The position numbers were made by a program, and so were the translations under genes. From Firm-04 sp045591925 (GTDB lineage Bacteria > Bacillota > Clostridia > Oscillospirales > Ruminococcaceae), in assembly GCA_045591925.1 (NCBI GenBank), contig JAZNTW010000036.1:1-64000 (forward strand): a DNA stretch of 64,000 nt, in the 5' to 3' direction. Below, in pieces: positions 52,093 to 60,754 of the stretch. The notes below the pieces were generated by a model that saw only the letters and a list, made by a program, of their open reading frames with translations, made no database searches and was not told where the DNA came from. Position 1 is the first letter of the stretch. Every line of letters starts with the position of its first letter.

Positions 52093-52851
52093 TTATGCTT
52101 CATTGAGCAGATCGGTCATATCGTAGAGCTTGGGCTGCTTTCCAACAAGGAACACAGCAGCATTGACAGACCCCTCTGCAAATACGCGCTTAGAAGACGC
52201 AGTATGCTTCAGGGAAATACACTCATCCGGTCCTGCAAACAAGACCTCATGCTCACCAACAATGGAGCCGCCGCGAATCGAATGAATTCCGATTTCGCTG
52301 AGTTCACGCTTCTTGCGGACATTGTGACGATCATATACCGGATGCTTCGGCGGGTCATACTCCGTACAAAGCGAATTTGCAAGCATCAGTGCCGTGCCGG
52401 ATGGCGCATCAATCTTCTGATTGTGATGCTTTTCGATGATTTCAACATCAAACTGATTGCCAAGCACCGCGGCTGCTTTCTTCGAGAGTGCAATCAAAAG
52501 CTGAATGCCAAGCGACATATTAAAGGTCGAGAACAGCGCAATATTTGCCGATGCTGCTCTGATTTGCGCAAGCTGCTCATCGGAATAGCCGGTTGTTGCC
52601 AGAACGATCGGTGTTCCGGTTGCCTGTGCATATTCGAGCAATGCGTTCAGGCTGTTCGGATGGCTGTAATCAATGATGACATCCGGCTTCTCGATCATCT
52701 TGGATGGATTGTCGTATACCGGAAAGATAAAGCCGGCATCCGTCCGGATATCAATGCCGCAGCAAATCGCACAATCGGAACGCTCCGCAATGCTGCTGAC
52801 CAGCGTTCTGCCCATATGACCAGCCACGCCGCTGACTGCTATCTGAATCAT
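52093..52851 (-). CDS. dapB: 4-hydroxy-tetrahydrodipicolinate reductase
   Basis: The 252-residue enzyme has the NAD(P)H-binding start IQIAVSGVAGHMGRTLVSSI, the cofactor motif TTGYSDEQ, FSTFNMSLGIQLL and the substrate/catalytic motif EIIEKHHNQKIDAPSGTALM with the catalytic His and Lys. It reduces HTPA to tetrahydrodipicolinate in lysine and diaminopimelate synthesis. It is the last gene of the riboswitch-controlled operon, 75 bases after dapA. Confidence 0.95.
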   Translation of the reverse strand: MIQIAVSGVAGHMGRTLVSSIAERSDCAICCGIDIRTDAGFIFPVYDNPSKMIEKPDVIIDYSHPNSLNALLEYAQATGTPIVLATTGYSDEQLAQIRAASANIALFSTFNMSLGIQLLIALSKKAAAVLGNQFDVEIIEKHHNQKIDAPSGTALMLANSLCTEYDPPKHPVYDRHNVRKKRELSEIGIHSIRGGSIVGEHEVLFAGPDECISLKHTASSKRVFAEGSVNAAVFLVGKQPKLYDMTDLLNEA

Positions 52852-52926
52852 GTTTTTTCATTCCTTTCAATATATGATACAGCAACGCCGCCTGAATTCA
52901 GCTTCAAACGGCATTGCATATCCTCT

Positions 52927-53814
52927 TTAGACCAAGCCCTGCTTCTGCATTTCCGCAACAAGCGTTGCCTTGGTTCCCTCTGCCATCTCGTACAGCGGCA
53001 GACGACAGCCGCCTGCTGCATAGCCCATCTGATTGACCGCTTCCTTGACCGGAATCGGGTTTGTCTCGATGAACAGTGCGTGAATCAGCTTGAGATACTT
53101 GAGCTGGAGGGCTGCGGCAGTCTTATAATCGCCTGCAAGTGCAGCAGCAGTCATATCATGTGTTTCCTTTGGCGCAACATTCGACAGCACAGAGATGACG
53201 CCCTTTGCACCGAGGCTCATCATCGGGACAATCTGGTCATCATTGCCGCTGTAGACATCCAGTGTGTCGCCGCAGCGTTCGATCAGATTTGCAGTATAGG
53301 TAATATTGCCGACTGCGTCCTTCATTGCAACAATATTGTCAATTTCAGCGAGCTTTGCAGCGGTATCCACATCAATATTCAAGCCGGTTCTGGACGGTAC
53401 ATTGTACAGAATAATCGGCAGACTGGTATTTTCCGCAATCGTCTTATAGTGGACATACAGACCGCGCTGCGTGGTCTTGTTGTAATACGGTGTGACGATC
53501 AGAAGTGCGTCTGCACCGACCTCCTCTGCCGCCTTGGACAGCATCACGGCTGTTTCGGTCGAGTTGCTGCCGGTACCTGCAATCACCGGTACACGATGAT
53601 TGGTATACTCCACAGCATACTTGATCAAATCCATATGCTCCTGCTCAGAGAGTGTGGAGCTTTCGCCGGTCGTGCCTGCAATGACAAGCGCATCCGTCCC
53701 GTTTTCAATCTGGAAGTCAATCAGCCTTGCAAATTCCTCATAATTGATAGAACCATCCGCCTTGAACGGCGTCACAAGTGCAACTGCTGCACCGGTAAAA
53801 ATAGTAGGCTTCAT
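52927..53814 (-). CDS. dapA: 4-hydroxy-tetrahydrodipicolinate synthase
   Basis: The 295-residue TIM-barrel aldolase has GTTGESSTLSEQEHMDLIK, YNVPSRTGLNID with the catalytic Tyr, and the Schiff-base Lys in NIVAMKDAVGN. It condenses pyruvate with aspartate semialdehyde, the first committed step to lysine. Its start has GAAAGGATG upstream and is six bases after the stop of the preceding small gene. Confidence 0.96.
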   Translation of the reverse strand: MKPTIFTGAAVALVTPFKADGSINYEEFARLIDFQIENGTDALVIAGTTGESSTLSEQEHMDLIKYAVEYTNHRVPVIAGTGSNSTETAVMLSKAAEEVGADALLIVTPYYNKTTQRGLYVHYKTIAENTSLPIILYNVPSRTGLNIDVDTAAKLAEIDNIVAMKDAVGNITYTANLIERCGDTLDVYSGNDDQIVPMMSLGAKGVISVLSNVAPKETHDMTAAALAGDYKTAAALQLKYLKLIHALFIETNPIPVKEAVNQMGYAAGGCRLPLYEMAEGTKATLVAEMQKQGLV

Positions 53815-53820
53815 TCTATA

Positions 53821-54237
53821 TCATCCTTTCTGAATCTTATGATTCTCATGCAGCAGCGCCGAAAAATCGGTTTGCAGCCATGCAAGAAGCTGCGCATACT
53901 GCACTGCGTCAAATCCGGAGACCTCGGCGGAATCGCTATCCTGCGCGCACAACGCAAAAATCAGATCGCCATAAATCGGACATCCGGTATGATAAAGACA
54001 GGTACCGAGTGTATTGGCGTCAAGCGACCGGTCACCGCTGCGTGCGTCGAGAAAGAAGCACAGTACCGCATCCCCGACCCTGAGATTTGCCGGTCTTTGC
54101 GACACGCGCAAACGCTCCGTCACATCCGTATGCAGCAAATCCGCAAGCATGATCTGCGTCACGCCTCCTGCCGCTACGGGTATCTGCTCCAGCGTACCGT
54201 CTGCACGGACGCGCAGCAGGCTTTCGCTTAGGTTCAT
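53821..54237 (-). CDS. hypothetical protein in the lysine operon
   Basis: The product is about 138 residues from the ATG at 54237 (MNLSESLLRVRADGTLEQIP). Earlier TTG or GTG starts (to 54276) would overlap the preceding gene's stop. It is beta-rich, with VAAGGVTQIMLADLLHTD, LRVGDAVLCFFLDARSGDRS and a Cys-containing segment; no membrane span. The family is not recognised. It lies six bases upstream of dapA and so must be co-expressed with it. Confidence 0.55.
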   Translation of the reverse strand: MNLSESLLRVRADGTLEQIPVAAGGVTQIMLADLLHTDVTERLRVSQRPANLRVGDAVLCFFLDARSGDRSLDANTLGTCLYHTGCPIYGDLIFALCAQDSDSAEVSGFDAVQYAQLLAWLQTDFSALLHENHKIQKG

Positions 54238-54272
54238 CTCAATACACACCCCTGTCGATAGTATATTTTCGA

Positions 54273-54875
54273 TCAAAGCATTTTGACAAAGTTCCGAGCC
54301 ATTTCGCCGGCAGATACCGATTTTCCGATGGTACTGAGCGATTCGTCTACGCCGAAGCGATAGACCGGAAGCTGTTCATCGGGATCAAGCGTCCGAATCG
54401 CATCCATAACGGAGTCGAAGCCGGCATCCTGTATCGGAACAAAAATACGCTCAGTCTCATCACTGTCATTCAGAACCATCGTGACCGAAACAGCTCGTTT
54501 GGAACCGGTCACAGCGATATATCGTTCCTTGGATGAGAGCAGAAACGCACGGTATTCCATCAGCGTTTCCTTGGCGCCGCACGCAATCAGCAGTTCACTG
54601 AGCGCGTGCGCCTCCAAATCGGTTGCGTCATCATGCAGCGCAAGCAGATAATTCCGCGGCTTCAAGCCGTAAGTATGCTCGCGCAAAAAGCTCCGCAGCG
54701 AGCCGCGCTGATGATTATAGGACTGAAAATACGCCGGTACATACGGATAAACAGGCGGTTCCTTTGGCGTATAGGTCTCAAAGGATACGCCGCCGTAGAC
54801 ATTGAGATCGCTATATACTTCAATCGCTGCAATCTCAATCGTATCCTGCATCGGGCATACAAATACAGATCTCAT
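54273..54875 (-). CDS. hypothetical protein in the lysine operon
   Basis: The 200-residue soluble protein starts MRSVFVCPMQDTIEIAAIEV and contains a Pro/Tyr-rich segment (PKEPPVYPYVPAYFQSYNHQ) and a helical end (GKSVSAGEMARNFVKML). I do not recognise a family or motif. GGGGCGGATCCGCGGC precedes the start, which is a weak site. Its neighbours are a membrane protein gene upstream and another unknown gene downstream. Confidence 0.55.
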   Translation of the reverse strand: MRSVFVCPMQDTIEIAAIEVYSDLNVYGGVSFETYTPKEPPVYPYVPAYFQSYNHQRGSLRSFLREHTYGLKPRNYLLALHDDATDLEAHALSELLIACGAKETLMEYRAFLLSSKERYIAVTGSKRAVSVTMVLNDSDETERIFVPIQDAGFDSVMDAIRTLDPDEQLPVYRFGVDESLSTIGKSVSAGEMARNFVKML

Positions 54876-54914
54876 GCCGCGGATCCGCCCCTTTCTTCGG
54901 ATATTGCAGGTGAA

Positions 54915-55697
54915 TTACAACCGCATATCAAACAGATTCTGATAATCGGATATAACAACTTTTGTATTATCTTTTATGACACTGTCAGTAATAATATCCG
55001 CCCGCGGATTTCTTTCCTTCAGCATACAGATCAGTTTTTGCACCGGAAAATCCTGCGCAGAATTCTCTTCATACCGTACACGCTGTCCGTAACCGTCGTA
55101 GAGAATCAGAACCGGTCCGGGAGGGGGATACGGGCGTTTTGTTGCGCGAATGAAAGAATTCACACTATCCCGAATGTGGCGTCCGTATACGATTTCATCC
55201 AGCCGCATGATCGTATACATCGGATAGTGTGCCCATACAATGCGGTCAACGTCATAGTTTTGTGTCCACATTTCCGAGTATGCACAGTTCTTCACAATCA
55301 GATAGGATTTTGTCAGCAGCAGATTCGTTGATACTAAAGCATCCGGTGCTTCTGCTTCTGTGAGAATCTGTTGTTCGACTCTCTTGGGATCACCGCAGCA
55401 GCGGTCACGAAACTTACTGAACTCGTCTATATTCGGCTTCGGGTCTCCGCTGGGCATTTTTTCTCTCTTGATAGAGATACATCTGACAAGGAAGAATGCC
55501 GACATCACAAAGGAGAATATATGTCCGATTTTATTATCGAACGAGACAGTCTTATCTAAGCCCCAAAATAAAACAAAAATTAATCCAAACACCACGAATC
55601 CAAAGAAATTACCATAGAGATAATTCGGCTTCTCTTCTGAAAGGAGTTCTTCTACGCCTTTGACCCGGAGCGTTAACAGAATTTCGTTTTCCTTCAT
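54915..55697 (-). CDS. two-TM hypothetical protein in the lysine operon
   Basis: The 260-residue protein has an N-terminal cytosolic stretch, two spans (GNFFGFVVFGLIFVLFWGLD; IGHIFSFVMSAFFLVRCISI) and a soluble C-terminal domain with LVSTNLLLTKSYLIVKNCAY and GPVLILYDGYGQRVRYEENS, a PH-like beta-rich fold by eye. The start is 35 bases after the asd stop. No family is recognised. Confidence 0.6.
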   Translation of the reverse strand: MKENEILLTLRVKGVEELLSEEKPNYLYGNFFGFVVFGLIFVLFWGLDKTVSFDNKIGHIFSFVMSAFFLVRCISIKREKMPSGDPKPNIDEFSKFRDRCCGDPKRVEQQILTEAEAPDALVSTNLLLTKSYLIVKNCAYSEMWTQNYDVDRIVWAHYPMYTIMRLDEIVYGRHIRDSVNSFIRATKRPYPPPGPVLILYDGYGQRVRYEENSAQDFPVQKLICMLKERNPRADIITDSVIKDNTKVVISDYQNLFDMRL

Positions 55698-55732
55698 AGA
55701 ATCGTTTCCTCACTGTGCATGGGACAGAAAAC

Positions 55733-56818
55733 TCAGCGGTCGAAATAGCCCTTTGCTGCGAGCAGCTCTGCCAGCTCTACAGCACCGCCTGCCGCGCCGC
55801 GCAGCGTATTGTGCGAGAGACAGACAAACTTGTAATCGAACATGGTATCCTCGCGCAGTCTGCCGACCGAAATCGCCATACCGCCTTCCAGATTTCTGTC
55901 GATCTTTGCCTGCGGACGATCCGGATCCTCGAAATAGTTGAGGAACTGCTTCGGCGCGTGCGGCAGATCAAGCTCCTGCGGTACGCCCTTATACTCCGCC
56001 CATGCAGCCTTGATTTCTTCCTCGCTCGGCTTATTTTCAAATTTGACAAATACGGCAGCCGTATGACCATCCGAAACCGGTACGCGGAGGCACTGCGTCG
56101 TAATCAGCGGGCTTTGCGCCTTGACGATCTCGCCGTTTTCGATCGTACCCCAGATCTTCAGCGGCTCCTGCTCGGACTTCTCCTCCTCGCCGCCGATATA
56201 CGGAATCAGGTTATCGACCATTTCCGGCCAGCGCTCAAAGGTCTTTCCGGCACCGGAGATCGCCTGATAGGTGCAGGCAAGCACCTGCTGAATGCCGAAT
56301 TTGCGCAGCGGATGCAGTGCCGGAACATAGCTCTGAATCGAGCAGTTGGACTTGACTGCGATAAAGCCGCGCTTTGTGCCAAGACGCTCCTTCTGGGAAG
56401 CAATGATATCCAGATGCTCCGGATTCAGCTCCGGAATGATCATCGGTACATCTGCTGTAAAGCGGTGTGCAGAGTTATTGGAAACGATCGGGCACTCAGC
56501 CTTTGCATATGCTTCCTCCAGTGCGCGAAGCTCATCTTTCTTCATATCGACTGCGCAGAAGCAGAAATCAACCTGAGCAGCGATTTTTTCGATGTCTGCA
56601 CCGGCATCATAGATCACGAGATCCGCAAACTTCTCCGGCATAGGCTGATCCTTGAACGCCCATCTTGCGCCGACAGCCTCGCGATAGGTCTTGCCTGCGG
56701 AACGGGAAGATGCTGCCATTACAGTCACCTTGAACCACGGATGATCCGCAAGGAGCAGCGCAAAACGCTGACCAACCATACCCGTTGCACCGATGATGCC
56801 TACACGAAATTCTTTCAT
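55733..56818 (-). CDS. asd: aspartate-semialdehyde dehydrogenase
   Basis: The 361-residue enzyme has the NADP-binding motif VGIIGATGMVGQRFALLL, the nucleophile Cys in AVKSNCSIQSYVPAL and VPVSDGHTAAVFVKF with the acid-base His. It is of the archaeal/fungal-like Asd type (about 360 residues, NCSxQ). It makes aspartate semialdehyde for lysine, threonine and methionine. The ATG at 56818 follows GGAGG; a longer frame reaching 57001 would run through the riboswitch terminator and is not used. Confidence 0.93.
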   Translation of the reverse strand: MKEFRVGIIGATGMVGQRFALLLADHPWFKVTVMAASSRSAGKTYREAVGARWAFKDQPMPEKFADLVIYDAGADIEKIAAQVDFCFCAVDMKKDELRALEEAYAKAECPIVSNNSAHRFTADVPMIIPELNPEHLDIIASQKERLGTKRGFIAVKSNCSIQSYVPALHPLRKFGIQQVLACTYQAISGAGKTFERWPEMVDNLIPYIGGEEEKSEQEPLKIWGTIENGEIVKAQSPLITTQCLRVPVSDGHTAAVFVKFENKPSEEEIKAAWAEYKGVPQELDLPHAPKQFLNYFEDPDRPQAKIDRNLEGGMAISVGRLREDTMFDYKFVCLSHNTLRGAAGGAVELAELLAAKGYFDR

Positions 56819-56884
56819 AACTAAGAGTCCTCCATTTCTTGTTTCGTTCCGCACGCTGCCGCGCGCAGAAAGCCTGAGGCAGAA

Positions 56885-56913
56885 AAAAATCCGCCAGCAT
56901 ATGGCGGACATTG
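56885..56913 (-). terminator. riboswitch-controlled terminator upstream of asd
   Basis: On the minus strand TCCGCCATATGCTGGCGGA is followed by TTTTTTTC: a compact GC-rich hairpin with U-tract, 66 bases before the asd start and about 100 bases after the aptamer. Confidence 0.85.
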
Positions 56914-57175
56914 AGCAGTTGAACGGATTTGCGATTCGCGCCGCTGACGTTTCCGGATGCAGCGTGGTTCGCAAAAAACCGGTCAGCACTCCACAAAGCA
57001 TTCCTTTCCAAATGCCATGTGACAGTCACGCACCTATTTGGTACGCGCCCAGCAATTCCGATACCGTATCGAAACTACTTCGGCGGTCTTGCCTTTTCTG
57101 TCGGAATCCGGTCTTGCGACCACGGGTTCGGCACCCTCATCCGGCAGGACTCATCAAGCCCGCGCCTCTGTCCGT
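56914..57175 (-). ncRNA. lysine riboswitch (L-box) leader
   Basis: The minus-strand leader contains the conserved L-box elements in order: GGACAGAGGCGCGGGC, GATGAGTCCTGCC, GGGTGCCGAACCC, AGGCAAGACCGCCGAAG, GCTGGGCGCG and the closing CTGTCACATGG that pairs with GGACAG to form P1. The aptamer covers about 57175-57010; the rest is the expression platform ahead of the terminator. Lysine binding stabilises P1 and lets the terminator form, so asd, dapA and dapB are shut down when lysine is plentiful. Gene context agrees fully. Confidence 0.85.
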
Positions 57176-57181
57176 ATCTTT

Positions 57182-57210
57182 ATTCTATCACATCACGATT
57201 GATTTGTCAA
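57182..57210 (-). promoter_or_regulatory. promoter of the lysine operon
   Basis: On the minus strand TTGACA (57210-57205), a 17-base spacer and TAGAAT (57187-57182) place the transcript start just before the aptamer. Confidence 0.8.
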
Positions 57211-57287
57211 TACCTATTTTGAAATATTTTGTATTTTCACGAAACACATTTGTATATTTGAAGAAAACATTTTTTTGTGAAAACTGC

Positions 57288-57316
57288 TTGACACAATCTG
57301 CAAATTATGCTAAAAT
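57288..57316 (+). promoter_or_regulatory. promoter of the FTR-like/thioredoxin operon
   Basis: TTGACA (57288-57293), a 17-base spacer and TAAAAT (57311-57316), 63 bases before the first start. Confidence 0.8.
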
Positions 57317-57378
57317 GAGAGTATCGAATCCCAAATGGGATATGATATCACTATCACAACTGTCAGGAGCGTGAAATC

Positions 57379-57576
57379 ATGAAGATTCGTTTCAATGAGG
57401 ACGAAGCCATTGTCGCGCGTATTCGCGAGGGACTGCGCAAAAAGGAGGGCTATTGCCCCTGCCGATTACAGCGCACCGAGGAAAATATTTGTATGTGTCA
57501 GGAGTTCCGCGACCAGATTGCCGATCCGGAGTTCGAGGGCTACTGTCATTGCAGACTATACTATAAGGAAAAATAA
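57379..57576 (+). CDS. ferredoxin-thioredoxin reductase catalytic-subunit-like protein
   Basis: The 65-residue protein carries three CxC pairs (YCPCRL, ICMCQEF, YCHCRLYYK), as in the catalytic subunit of ferredoxin:thioredoxin reductase, where they bind a 4Fe-4S cluster beside a redox disulfide. It is shorter than the plant subunit (about 110 residues) and the first spacing is reduced. AGGAGCG precedes the ATG. A thioredoxin gene follows after 12 bases, its likely partner. It would pass electrons from ferredoxin to thioredoxin. Confidence 0.75.
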   Translation: MKIRFNEDEAIVARIREGLRKKEGYCPCRLQRTEENICMCQEFRDQIADPEFEGYCHCRLYYKEK

Positions 57577-57588
57577 GGAGGTTACACA

Positions 57589-57903
57589 ATGGCAATTAAA
57601 GATATCAGCAGTATGGCAAAATTTGAATCCAAGGTTTTGAATGAAAACGGAAAGGTTCTGGTTGATTTTTGGGCGACATGGTGCGGTCCCTGCATAATGA
57701 TGGGACCCGTCTTGGAGGATATTGATGCGGCAAGACGGGATGTGAAGGTTTTCAGAGTCAATGTTGACGAGGAACCCGATATTGCTGCACAATTCAATAT
57801 CAACAGTATCCCTGCCTTTCTACTCTTTGAAAACGGAAAGCTCGTCAAGCACGTTACCGGCGCTATGCCGATTGAAATGCTGAGATTCAAGCTCGGAATC
57901 TGA
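57589..57903 (+). CDS. thioredoxin
   Basis: The 104-residue thioredoxin has LVDFWATWCGPCIMMGPVLE with the active-site WCGPC, NVDEEPDIAAQFNINSIPAF with the cis-Pro, and FENGKLVKHVTGAM. GGAGG precedes the ATG. Being coupled to an FTR-like gene suggests that it is reduced by ferredoxin rather than by NADPH-dependent reductase. A terminator follows. Confidence 0.93.
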   Translation: MAIKDISSMAKFESKVLNENGKVLVDFWATWCGPCIMMGPVLEDIDAARRDVKVFRVNVDEEPDIAAQFNINSIPAFLLFENGKLVKHVTGAMPIEMLRFKLGI

Positions 57904-57917
57904 ATCTATATAATGAT

Positions 57918-57964
57918 AAAACCGCGGATTCGGCGTATGATACGCCTAAGCTCCGCGGTTTATT
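57918..57964. terminator. bidirectional two-tier terminator
   Basis: AAACCGCGGA pairs with TCCGCGGTTT, enclosing a second stem GGCGTAT/ATACGCC. It separates convergent thioredoxin and amidohydrolase genes. Confidence 0.85.
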
Positions 57965-57979
57965 ATATGCAAAAGTCAA

Positions 57980-59248
57980 TCAGCGTGTCAAACGGTCAAT
58001 CCGGCTTCTGGTATCGGCAATGACAGCTTCCGGTGCCATACCAATGCAATATTTTCCATTTTCATAGAGTATCTTTCCGGCACACATCGTCAGCATAACA
58101 AGGTCACGGCCGCCGTTCAGCACAAGACTCTCCGGAATATGATGCGCCGGCTGGATATTCGGTGACTGCAAATCAATCTCAATTAGGTCAGCCTGCTTGC
58201 CCACCGCCAAGATATCGCAGTCATCCAGACCCATGGCACGCGCAGACCCAACCGTTGCCGCACGGAGCATCGAAGCTGCCGGAATCGCCGCAGCGTCCAT
58301 ATGCTTCAGCTTTTGCAGCACAGTTCCGAGATACATCTCCCGAAACATATCAAGCGCATTGTTCGAGGCTGCACCATCCGTACCAAGCGCAAGATTAACG
58401 CCCTCGTTCAGTGCTTCCTTCAGCGGTGCAATGCCGCTTGCGAGCTTTGCGTTGGATGCCGGACAGGATACCATCCAAAGCCCGTTCCGCTGAAATACAG
58501 CACGGTCTTTTTCGTCCAGCCAGACACCGTGAAAGCCGCCGCCGCCATGCTCCCATATTCCGAGCGATTCAAAATACTGTGCCGGTGATGCGCCATGGCG
58601 TTCGATACATTCCAGATGCTCACGCTCCGTTTCGCTGATGTGCATATACACCGGCTGACGTTCCGCACGCGCAAGCTCTGCAACGCCGCGGTGCAGACTC
58701 TCATCACTCGTATATTCCGCATGAAATCCGAGCCGATAGCCGATGCGTGGATGGATATTCCGGAACTTCTGAAATTGGTCGTTCAGACGTTCTACATCCT
58801 GCGCCGTACCGTTGATGCCGCCGCAAAGCACGCCGCGCAGACCGCATTCAATCGCCGCCTGCACCGTGCTGTCCGGATAAAAATACATATCAAAAAACGC
58901 CGTCGTTCCGGATGCAATATATTCCAAATTCGCAAGGCGGTCAAAGGCATACACATCCTCTGCCGTCAGTCTATCCTCATAGGGAAACACCTTTTCAAAC
59001 AGCCATGTCTGCAACGGAACATCCTCCGCAAATGAACGCAGAAACGTCATTGCAGAATGCGTATGCGCATTTTTGAAGCTCGGCATCAGCAGATTGCCTT
59101 TGACGTCGATCTCACGTTCAAACTCCGGCAGCTCCGTAGGCGTCTCACCGATATAGCAGATGACCTCGCTATCCGTCCAAAGCTCGCCGGTCTGCACGGA
59201 GCAGTCCTCTGCCATGGTCATAATCTTCGCATTATAAAAACGTATCAT
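57980..59248 (-). CDS. amidohydrolase, S-adenosylhomocysteine/MTA deaminase type
   Basis: The 422-residue amidohydrolase has metal-binding FKNAHTHSAM, YMHISETEREHLECIERHG, HGVWLDEKD and ALGTDGAASNNALDMFREM, the pattern of MtaD/SsnA-type deaminases. Members convert S-adenosylhomocysteine or methylthioadenosine to the inosyl form. The start at 59248 follows AAAGGAAAAGG. As the last gene of an operon with ahcY and punA it most likely acts in SAH or adenosine deamination; guanine-type substrates cannot be excluded. Confidence 0.82.
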   Translation of the reverse strand: MIRFYNAKIMTMAEDCSVQTGELWTDSEVICYIGETPTELPEFEREIDVKGNLLMPSFKNAHTHSAMTFLRSFAEDVPLQTWLFEKVFPYEDRLTAEDVYAFDRLANLEYIASGTTAFFDMYFYPDSTVQAAIECGLRGVLCGGINGTAQDVERLNDQFQKFRNIHPRIGYRLGFHAEYTSDESLHRGVAELARAERQPVYMHISETEREHLECIERHGASPAQYFESLGIWEHGGGGFHGVWLDEKDRAVFQRNGLWMVSCPASNAKLASGIAPLKEALNEGVNLALGTDGAASNNALDMFREMYLGTVLQKLKHMDAAAIPAASMLRAATVGSARAMGLDDCDILAVGKQADLIEIDLQSPNIQPAHHIPESLVLNGGRDLVMLTMCAGKILYENGKYCIGMAPEAVIADTRSRIDRLTR

Positions 59249-59267
59249 CCCGATATCCTTTTCCTTT

Positions 59268-59870
59268 CTAAACCACGCCATTCTGCCGCAGCGCGTCCTG
59301 CATCGCTTCTACTGCGATCCGAATATCACCGATCTCGTCATATGTCTCCGTAAATGTCGCCGCGCTCTGTAGGGAAAGATAAGAGCCGTAATATTCCAGA
59401 AGCTGAACGCCGCGTGCCAGAATCCGCAAAATCTGCGCATTGCCTGCCGCACGGTATTCCGCATTGTCGATCCGGTCATACTGGAAAAAGCTGACCGCGT
59501 GAAGAAACTGCGCCATCAGGTCGTAAAAGAGCTGCTCCATCTGGTCATACAGCGTATCGGCACGCTGGGTTTTGTCAAGTCTGCGGCGCATTGCCTGTCG
59601 CTCATGAAAAATCTCAATCTCCTGTATCGCTTTGGTCGTCCAGTTCTTGACATTCTCTCCGAACACGCCAAGCGGAAACGTCCTTGCGGTATCCGATACA
59701 AATGTATATTCCTTTATGAGGAGACAGCGACGATATTCCGAATCTAAGTCGTTGTTCTTCAGCAGATCAAGCGTCAAAGCATAATTCACCTTGGTATGGC
59801 TTTTCAGATGCTTTTTCTCCCAATTCTCAATCTGCCGGAGTATTTTTTCTCCCTTGCTGTTTTTGCTCAT
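59268..59870 (-). CDS. hypothetical helical protein
   Basis: The 200-residue, highly charged, helical protein (ILRQIENWEKKHLKSHTKVN; FGENVKNWTTKAIQEIEIF) has no membrane span or known motif. AAAGGGGAC precedes the ATG. It lies between punA and the amidohydrolase in the operon. The family is not recognised. Confidence 0.6.
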   Translation of the reverse strand: MSKNSKGEKILRQIENWEKKHLKSHTKVNYALTLDLLKNNDLDSEYRRCLLIKEYTFVSDTARTFPLGVFGENVKNWTTKAIQEIEIFHERQAMRRRLDKTQRADTLYDQMEQLFYDLMAQFLHAVSFFQYDRIDNAEYRAAGNAQILRILARGVQLLEYYGSYLSLQSAATFTETYDEIGDIRIAVEAMQDALRQNGVV

Positions 59871-59909
59871 CGTTCCGTCCCCTTTGCCTGAAAATGTTGC
59901 ACTTGCTGC

Positions 59910-60740
59910 TCAATTCAGCTTATGAATCTCCGAAATCGCCTGTCTGACAAGCTGCTCAAACTGCGGTGCAGCCTGATCGCCAGCCTCCTTGACCTCCTCA
60001 TGCGTCAGCGGATGCGGCGAGATGCCGGCTGCAAGATTGCTGATGCACGAGACACCGCAGATTTCCATGCCGCAGTGCCGCGCAGCAATCGCTTCAATCG
60101 CTGTACTCATGCCAACCGCGTCCGCACCGAGCATCCGGAACATCCGGATTTCTGCCGGTGATTCGTAGGCAGGGCCTGCCGTCTGGACATAAACGCCCTC
60201 TTTCAGCGGAATATCCGCATTGACCGCTATTTTACGAATGATTTGATTCAGTCGTTTGCTGTAAATCTCGCTCATATCCGGAAAACGCACGCCAAGCTCG
60301 TCAAGATTTGCACCGCGCAGCGGCGAGGATACAAAGCTCGAAATCTGGTCGGTAATCAGCATAAATTCGCCAGCGCGCATACCTGCCTGAATGCCGCCTG
60401 CCGCGTTCGTCAAAAAGAGCGTCTTTGCACCGAGCATACGCAGCAGCCGAATCGGCAGAACCGCCTCCTGCGGCGTATAGCCCTCGTACATATGCACTCT
60501 CCCCTGCATCACGGCAACCGGTACGCCGTCACAGTAACCGAACACGAACCGTCCGGCGTGACCTGCAACCGTTGAGACCGGAAAATTCGGGATATCGGAA
60601 TAAGCGAGCGTTTCTTTGACATCAATTTTATCCGCAAAGCCGCCGAGGCCGGAGCCAAGCACCAATGCAATCTCCGGCTGAAACAAAATCCGCGCTTTTA
60701 CATAATCGTAACAAGCTGTAAGCTGCTCCTGAACCGTCAT
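59910..60740 (-). CDS. punA: purine nucleoside phosphorylase
   Basis: The 276-residue trimeric-type PNP has ALVLGSGLGGFADKI, the phosphate-binding VAGHAGRFVFGYCDG, GRVHMYEGYTPQEAV, LTNAAGGIQAGMRAGEFML and the purine-binding GPAYESPAEIRMFRMLGADAV. It cleaves inosine and guanosine with phosphate to base and ribose-1-phosphate. The ATG at 60740 follows GAGGAGA. It uses nucleosides released by AhcY and the deaminase in the same operon. Confidence 0.94.
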   Translation of the reverse strand: MTVQEQLTACYDYVKARILFQPEIALVLGSGLGGFADKIDVKETLAYSDIPNFPVSTVAGHAGRFVFGYCDGVPVAVMQGRVHMYEGYTPQEAVLPIRLLRMLGAKTLFLTNAAGGIQAGMRAGEFMLITDQISSFVSSPLRGANLDELGVRFPDMSEIYSKRLNQIIRKIAVNADIPLKEGVYVQTAGPAYESPAEIRMFRMLGADAVGMSTAIEAIAARHCGMEICGVSCISNLAAGISPHPLTHEEVKEAGDQAAPQFEQLVRQAISEIHKLN

Positions 60741-60754
60741 GCTGCATTCTCCTC

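Noticed and set aside
52204..54231. 675-residue open frame antisense to dapB, dapA and the gene upstream
   Set aside because: It runs across three well-supported genes on the other strand and has no recognisable domain.
55733..57001. Longer asd start at 57001
   Set aside because: It would be translated from within the lysine riboswitch and through the terminator; the ATG at 56818 has GGAGG and a normal N-terminus.
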